Positions 5,352 to 9,352 of a DNA stretch of 9,352 nucleotides are shown here, one piece after another. Position numbers and translations under genes: made by a program. Positions within the stretch are counted from its first letter, which is position 1. The number at the start of each line of letters is the position of its first letter. The DNA is from Actinomycetes bacterium (lineage in GTDB: Bacteria > Actinomycetota > Acidimicrobiia > Acidimicrobiales > JAJYPT01), in NCBI GenBank assembly GCA_021795135.1, contig JAJYPT010000060.1, forward strand, positions 1-9,352. The letters run 5' to 3'. The notes below the pieces were generated by a model that had not been told where the DNA came from, searched no databases, and worked only from the letters and a program-made list of their open reading frames with translations.

Positions 5352-8266
5352 CCTACTGGTTCTGCTTTAGGTAAAGCATAAATCTCACGTGGTGGTTTCA
5401 ATGGACGCTGTAACCAGTAAGGTCTACGATTTCCATCAGGAGACACCTTGGTAGCAGAACGAGTCTTTTCCATCCACTTTTGATAAACTTCATGAGCTTT
5501 TTTAGTATCTACATAAATATCGGAGAATTTGTCTCCTGGATCTGCTTTTCTAACCCTTACTGCTTGATGCCAACAGTGCATCCCAGATATAGGATCAGGA
5601 TGTACTGGGAAAGTAAGGTTTTGATGTACCCCAACATCATTCCACCAAATTCGCAAAGTATCGGGGTCACTAGAATTATACGCATGGACATCATGAAGAG
5701 GCTTGAGTGACCAGGCATCTCCTTGTTTATCCAAGCCTACGGTTCTCATCATTTGGTTTTGACCTTCGTCTTGATTGGTCTTCCAGCGTCCAAAATGATG
5801 ACTACAAGCAGCAACTCCGGGATGAATTCCCTCTGTTACTAAAGCTTTGCCTACATAGTAGCCAATCTCGGTTTCAACTCTTACTAAATCTCCACTGCTA
5901 ATTCCTCGAGGATTTGCATCTTGGGGATGAATCATAACTGGATTAGTATGAGAAATTTCATCTAACCATTTAGAATTAGCACTTCTGGTATGTATTTGGG
6001 TTGGAAGACGGAAAGTAGAAAGTAGTACCATTTGGTCTTGTTCAAGTTCTTGTTTGTGAACATGGCTTTTTATATAAGTTGGAATGGCATACTCCTTCCA
6101 GCCCCAATTAGCTAAAGTACTTGAATAAAATTCCAATCTACCACTAGGAGTTGGAAATCCTCTTTTAATACTATCTCCAATTTTTACCCCCAATGCTCTT
6201 CTACCTTGAGGATCGGGGTCAGGAGTAGCCACAGGGGCGATGTTGGGACTTAGTGGAGCTGGAGTTCCACTGTAAATACGCCCAAAGGGTCCTTCACTCA
6301 AATCTTTCAACTCAGACTCATGAACTCCATTTTCATTAGGTTGACCCATTCCAGCTTGGATTTGGAAAACTCCATATTTTCTCATATATTCAAAAGGAGT
6401 CAACCCTTGACTAGCTGCATGTTCTGGCAAACCTGGAACTGAATTTTCAAACATCCAAGAATAGTATTCATCTATGCTTAGCTTTGTACCTGGGTTTTTC
6501 TTAGATTCATGATATTGACGAATTCCCATAGAGCCATCTGGATCTATTCTCCAAGAAAGATCTATCCAAAATTCATTTTCTTCCCATACCTCTCCAGGAT
6601 TTACCTGGCGAGTATCGGTAATTTTTTCCCCTAGTTTTTCCCTAGCTGCCCTAAGAACAGGTTGGCGAAATCCTAACCATTGACCGTTATATTGCTCGTA
6701 AGAAAAAGTATCATGGCGTTCAGAAGCATGGCCCATTGGCAAAACATAATCAGCAAAAAAAGCTGACTCATTCCAAGTAGGGGTCAAACATACATAAGTG
6801 CCAACTTTTGTCTCATCAGTAAGCATTTCAATCCAAGAAAATCCATCAGGATTAGTCCAAACTGGATTGTAAACTCGATTGAAATATACCTCAAGATGAC
6901 CTCTGTTTTCCTTCATCAAATGAGGCATCAAAAACGAGAGTTCATTTTGGGCTAGAGGAAATTCAATCGGCCAACTTATATTGTTCCATACATGGGGATG
7001 AGGAGTTGCATGTATTGGACGGGGAACGAATTTGTTCCAAGCATTTGGATAAAAACCACCTTCTGTTGCCACTGCTCCCATAAGAGCATTTAGCAAGAAC
7101 AAAGTTCTAGAAACTTGCCAACCACCTAAGTTTGAAGCTGCAGCAGAACGCCAGTTATGGGTAGACAAACGAGTACCAGCACTAGAGACAACTTCGGCTA
7201 CTTCGGCAATAACACTAGCTTCTATGCCTGCTTCTTTGGCAGCATATTCAAAACTATATTCTACATAAAGTTCTTTTAGTGCTTTTTCAAAGTTTTCAAA
7301 TGTATTTTCCAAATCAGGACGTTCAGCTTCTAAATACTCTTGCCAATTCCACCAGCGTTGTACATATTCTTTATTGTAAAGATCATTTTGAATCAAATAA
7401 TTAGCAATAGATAACATCACTGCTGCTTCACTACCTGGGTAAGTAGAGAGCCAATAATCAGCATGGGTAGCAGTGTTAGACAAACGAGTATCTAGAACTA
7501 TTAGTTTAGCCCCGTTTTGCTTAGCATCCATAATACGCTGAGCATGAGGATTAAAATAATGACCTGTCTCTAGATGAGAAGAGATATTTAAAATTACTTT
7601 TGCATTTGCATAATCAGGGCTTGGACGATCTATTCCAGTCCAAAATTGGTATCCAGTACGGCCTCCACTAGAACAAACATTGGTATGAGAGTTGTGCCCA
7701 TCTACTCCCCAGCTTCCCAATACTCTTTCTGTAAAACCGTCTTCTCCAGGACGACCAATATGACAAATAATTTCATCTTGGCGTTTTTCTTCAATGGTGC
7801 GTCGTATGGTTGCAGCTATATTATCTAAAGCTTCATCCCAAGTTGTCCTAACCCATTTACCCTCTCCGCGTTTTCCAACTCTTTTCAAAGGATACAAAAT
7901 ACGGTCTGGGTCGGTAATTTGATTGATAGTAGCTGGTCCTTTGGCACAATTTCGTCCACGAGAACCAGGATGTTCTGGATTTCCTTCAAATTTTTTAACC
8001 TGTAGAGTCTCTTTGTTTACATAAGCTAAAAGACCACAAGCTGATTCACAATTAAAACAAGTTGTAGGAACCAACATATAATGACTCTCAACTCTTTTGG
8101 GCCACTGTCTAGAATCTAGTTCTACCCAATCATCCCAACGTTCTATGGGTGGGAATGAAGCAAGATTGATCCGACTAGGACCTGGATAAAAAGTTTCTCC
8201 TCTAGAAAGAGTATCTTCTCGAAGAGCACTTACCCTTTGGGCAAGTTCTTTAAAATTCTTATTCAC
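5348..8266 (-). CDS. Molybdopterin-dependent oxidoreductase catalytic subunit (substrate unknown)
   Basis: Large catalytic subunit of the DMSO reductase/complex iron-sulfur molybdoenzyme superfamily, 972 residues from the chosen start. Cys70, Cys73, Cys77 and Cys107 (C-x2-C-x3-C-x29-C, then AKG) would bind a [4Fe-4S] cluster. Central molybdopterin domains follow, with HTNVCSSGGR around 194-203, where Cys198 is a candidate Mo ligand, and an SNTATHADYW-type cofactor segment near 260. The C-terminal dinucleotide-binding domain runs from about 745 (TFRLPTQIHTRSANSKW) past HHFGRWK near 825. GTG at 8266 is preferred to the in-frame TTG at 8278 because GGAGG (8276-8272) sits 5 bases before it. No twin-arginine signal is present, unlike exported Dms, Psr or Ttr enzymes, so a cytoplasmic location is likely. 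It follows the FeS-NrfD gene by 20 bases and overlaps the TorD-family gene. Similar actinobacterial proteins exist to my recollection, but I know no assigned substrate. Confidence 0.9.
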   Translation of the reverse strand: MNKNFKELAQRVSALREDTLSRGETFYPGPSRINLASFPPIERWDDWVELDSRQWPKRVESHYMLVPTTCFNCESACGLLAYVNKETLQVKKFEGNPEHPGSRGRNCAKGPATINQITDPDRILYPLKRVGKRGEGKWVRTTWDEALDNIAATIRRTIEEKRQDEIICHIGRPGEDGFTERVLGSWGVDGHNSHTNVCSSGGRTGYQFWTGIDRPSPDYANAKVILNISSHLETGHYFNPHAQRIMDAKQNGAKLIVLDTRLSNTATHADYWLSTYPGSEAAVMLSIANYLIQNDLYNKEYVQRWWNWQEYLEAERPDLENTFENFEKALKELYVEYSFEYAAKEAGIEASVIAEVAEVVSSAGTRLSTHNWRSAAASNLGGWQVSRTLFLLNALMGAVATEGGFYPNAWNKFVPRPIHATPHPHVWNNISWPIEFPLAQNELSFLMPHLMKENRGHLEVYFNRVYNPVWTNPDGFSWIEMLTDETKVGTYVCLTPTWNESAFFADYVLPMGHASERHDTFSYEQYNGQWLGFRQPVLRAAREKLGEKITDTRQVNPGEVWEENEFWIDLSWRIDPDGSMGIRQYHESKKNPGTKLSIDEYYSWMFENSVPGLPEHAASQGLTPFEYMRKYGVFQIQAGMGQPNENGVHESELKDLSEGPFGRIYSGTPAPLSPNIAPVATPDPDPQGRRALGVKIGDSIKRGFPTPSGRLEFYSSTLANWGWKEYAIPTYIKSHVHKQELEQDQMVLLSTFRLPTQIHTRSANSKWLDEISHTNPVMIHPQDANPRGISSGDLVRVETEIGYYVGKALVTEGIHPGVAACSHHFGRWKTNQDEGQNQMMRTVGLDKQGDAWSLKPLHDVHAYNSSDPDTLRIWWNDVGVHQNLTFPVHPDPISGMHCWHQAVRVRKADPGDKFSDIYVDTKKAHEVYQKWMEKTRSATKVSPDGNRRPYWLQRPLKPPREIYALPKAEPVG

Positions 8267-8271
8267 CAATT

Positions 8272-8276
8272 CCTCC
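8272..8276 (-). promoter_or_regulatory. Shine-Dalgarno deciding the start of the catalytic subunit
   Basis: GGAGG, read on the minus strand in the 20-base gap after the NrfD stop, is 5 bases upstream of GTG 8266. The longer ORF starting at TTG 8278 would overlap this site, and the TTG at 8269 would be only 2 bases away. The spacing therefore favours GTG 8266. Confidence 0.65.
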
Positions 8277-8286
8277 AATTTGATAA

Positions 8287-9352
8287 CTATGCAAGCGGAA
8301 CTGATTGCGCTGCTTGGACGTATGCATGTTCATGTGCCAATAGGCCAATCAACCCAAGAATTGGACCAAAAATACCTAATACTGGCGAAAAAATACTTAT
8401 GAGGACTAAAACAATACCAGCCCAGAAAAACGACTTAAACTTTCCTCTAGTCATTTGATAATTAGCCAAATGAGCATGAGCTGTTGGATGGGTAATAGAA
8501 CTTTCACCTAAAACAAATAATAAGTGAACAATTCCAGCAACTGCAACAATCCACAACAAAGCCATCTGGGCAGCTGGATTATAATCAATTAGGGAAAATG
8601 CTGCTGCACCTAAAAATATCGCTTGAGCGAATAGATGGGGAGGCAACAAAGGATTTTGCCAAAGATCTCTTGCTTTTGCTTGAGCAAACAAATAAGCAGT
8701 ATAGATCTCTGTCATCACAGCTAAAGGAACTCCAGGAAAAGCTAATATTTTTTCCATTGCAGGAATCTTTAATATCCCAGCAATTAGCTGCAAAGTCATT
8801 ATGGCTCCATAAACACCTATTATAAAACCTCCCCTTACCAGCCAACTCTTCCATTGAGGTCTAGTAAAGATCATATAGAAACGACTTGGATGTTTTAAAT
8901 CGGCTATTAGCAAAATACCTGTAATTCCCAAAAATATCAGGGCCAACAAAGGAGACACTATGGAAAATAAAGGATTGGTCCATTTCATAAAACCAAAAAG
9001 AACCAAAGCCAAAGGAACCAAATATGCTCCTGCTGATATTCCTTTAGTCCAAGTATAAAGACTAACTCTCCAATCCCAAGGAGAACTATGTCCAACTTCA
9101 TAAGCTATAACTGCTTGGGCACTGCTGTTGTGATGTCCAGCAACTGGATGCCCTGCATTTACAATATGGCTGCCTTGGGGCTTTTGGGCAAATGAATAGG
9201 TGTCTCCACCTGGTGCAGTAGCTGCGAGGGGATCCAAAGTAGCTTGATGAGCTCCTTTGTAAAACATTTTAGGATGAGTTTCTTTTTCAGGTCGTCTTAC
9301 AGATACTGGTTGTCTGTTTATGATCTTGGCAACTTTAGAATTGGCATCATTC
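8287..9352 (-). CDS. FeS-subunit/NrfD fusion membrane protein, 5'-truncated by window edge
   Basis: A quinone-interacting membrane anchor (NrfD/PsrC family) with what looks like the tail of a 4Fe-4S electron-transfer subunit fused in front. An ATG at 9267 would give 326 residues, but the frame stays open to the edge, adding 28 residues. These include NDANSKVAKIINRQPVSVRR and RPEKETHPK and run into FYKGAHQATLDPLAA, which resembles the C-terminal end of NrfC/PsrB-type proteins. There is no clear Shine-Dalgarno before 9267, so it is taken as internal. Counting from it, a His/Ala/Gly-rich linker (30-50) precedes about eight membrane segments (roughly 75-94, 102-123, 143-165, 180-197, 211-228, 235-254, 278-297, 300-312). 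NrfD-like marks are TKGISAGAYLVPLAL (74-88), DLKHPSRFYMIFTRPQWKSW (123-142) and the end EHAYVQAAQSVPLA. It would pass electrons between quinone and the molybdoenzyme. Confidence 0.85.
   Translation of the reverse strand, partial: NDANSKVAKIINRQPVSVRRPEKETHPKMFYKGAHQATLDPLAATAPGGDTYSFAQKPQGSHIVNAGHPVAGHHNSSAQAVIAYEVGHSSPWDWRVSLYTWTKGISAGAYLVPLALVLFGFMKWTNPLFSIVSPLLALIFLGITGILLIADLKHPSRFYMIFTRPQWKSWLVRGGFIIGVYGAIMTLQLIAGILKIPAMEKILAFPGVPLAVMTEIYTAYLFAQAKARDLWQNPLLPPHLFAQAIFLGAAAFSLIDYNPAAQMALLWIVAVAGIVHLLFVLGESSITHPTAHAHLANYQMTRGKFKSFFWAGIVLVLISIFSPVLGIFGPILGLIGLLAHEHAYVQAAQSVPLA

Noticed and set aside
5480..5901. Two consecutive plus-strand ORFs (5480-5710 and 5707-5901)
   Set aside because: Both are antisense to the conserved C-terminal domain of the molybdoenzyme and resemble no family.
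6251..6271. Small inverted repeat AGTGGA/TCCACT in the molybdoenzyme gene
   Set aside because: A 6-bp stem inside coding sequence is expected by chance and has no special position.
8585..8854. 89-residue minus-strand ORF and an overlapping plus-strand 75-residue ORF (8598-8825) with a coiled-coil look
   Set aside because: Both lie inside the NrfD-like membrane region in other frames. The helical look of the plus-strand one comes from reading transmembrane codons in antisense.

Overview
The window is an A+T-rich piece of a bacterial chromosome in which every supported gene lies on the minus strand, so it reads from right (9352) to left (1). The ilvB, ilvN and ilvC products resemble, from memory, those of Actinobacteriota, in particular the 'ETETDLFGEQ' and 'ECLHELKLIVDLMYEGGI' stretches of IlvC. 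With the low G+C this suggests an uncultured low-G+C actinobacterial lineage. That is an inference from recall, not from a search. No mobile element, CRISPR array, tRNA or rRNA was seen.

Right part (9352 to 4467): a tightly packed molybdoenzyme operon. It begins with a gene cut by the window edge that looks like a fusion of an iron-sulfur electron-transfer subunit with an NrfD/PsrC-type quinone-interacting membrane subunit. Next come a large molybdopterin-dependent catalytic subunit with a [4Fe-4S] site and a TorD-family assembly chaperone. Together they would form a membrane-bound redox complex exchanging electrons with the quinone pool. The substrate cannot be read from the sequence. The catalytic subunit has no visible twin-arginine signal, so it probably works on the cytoplasmic side.

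Middle (4466 to 4260): a 207-base leader upstream of ilvB. It encodes a 17-residue peptide with its own Shine-Dalgarno, ending in six branched-chain amino acid codons (Leu-Val-Val-Leu-Val-Ile-stop). A hairpin follows directly after the stop, then an intrinsic terminator with a U-rich tail. This is the layout of a ribosome-mediated attenuator that senses charged Leu/Val/Ile tRNAs. No other terminator is evident after the TorD gene, so the same element may also limit read-through from the molybdoenzyme operon.

Left part (4259 to 135): ilvB-ilvN-ilvC, encoding acetolactate synthase (both subunits) and ketol-acid reductoisomerase, the first two common steps of valine/isoleucine (and leucine precursor) synthesis. 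These genes overlap or nearly touch. A polytopic membrane protein gene follows, overlapping the ilvC stop by one base. A 17-bp perfect inverted repeat lies inside its first 28 codons. The window ends with a 14-bp-stem hairpin at 4-42, probably a terminator.

The most interesting items are the leader peptide/attenuator, the in-gene hairpins near the start of two downstream genes, the FeS-NrfD fusion with a non-exported catalytic partner, and the unexplained membrane protein coupled to ilvC.
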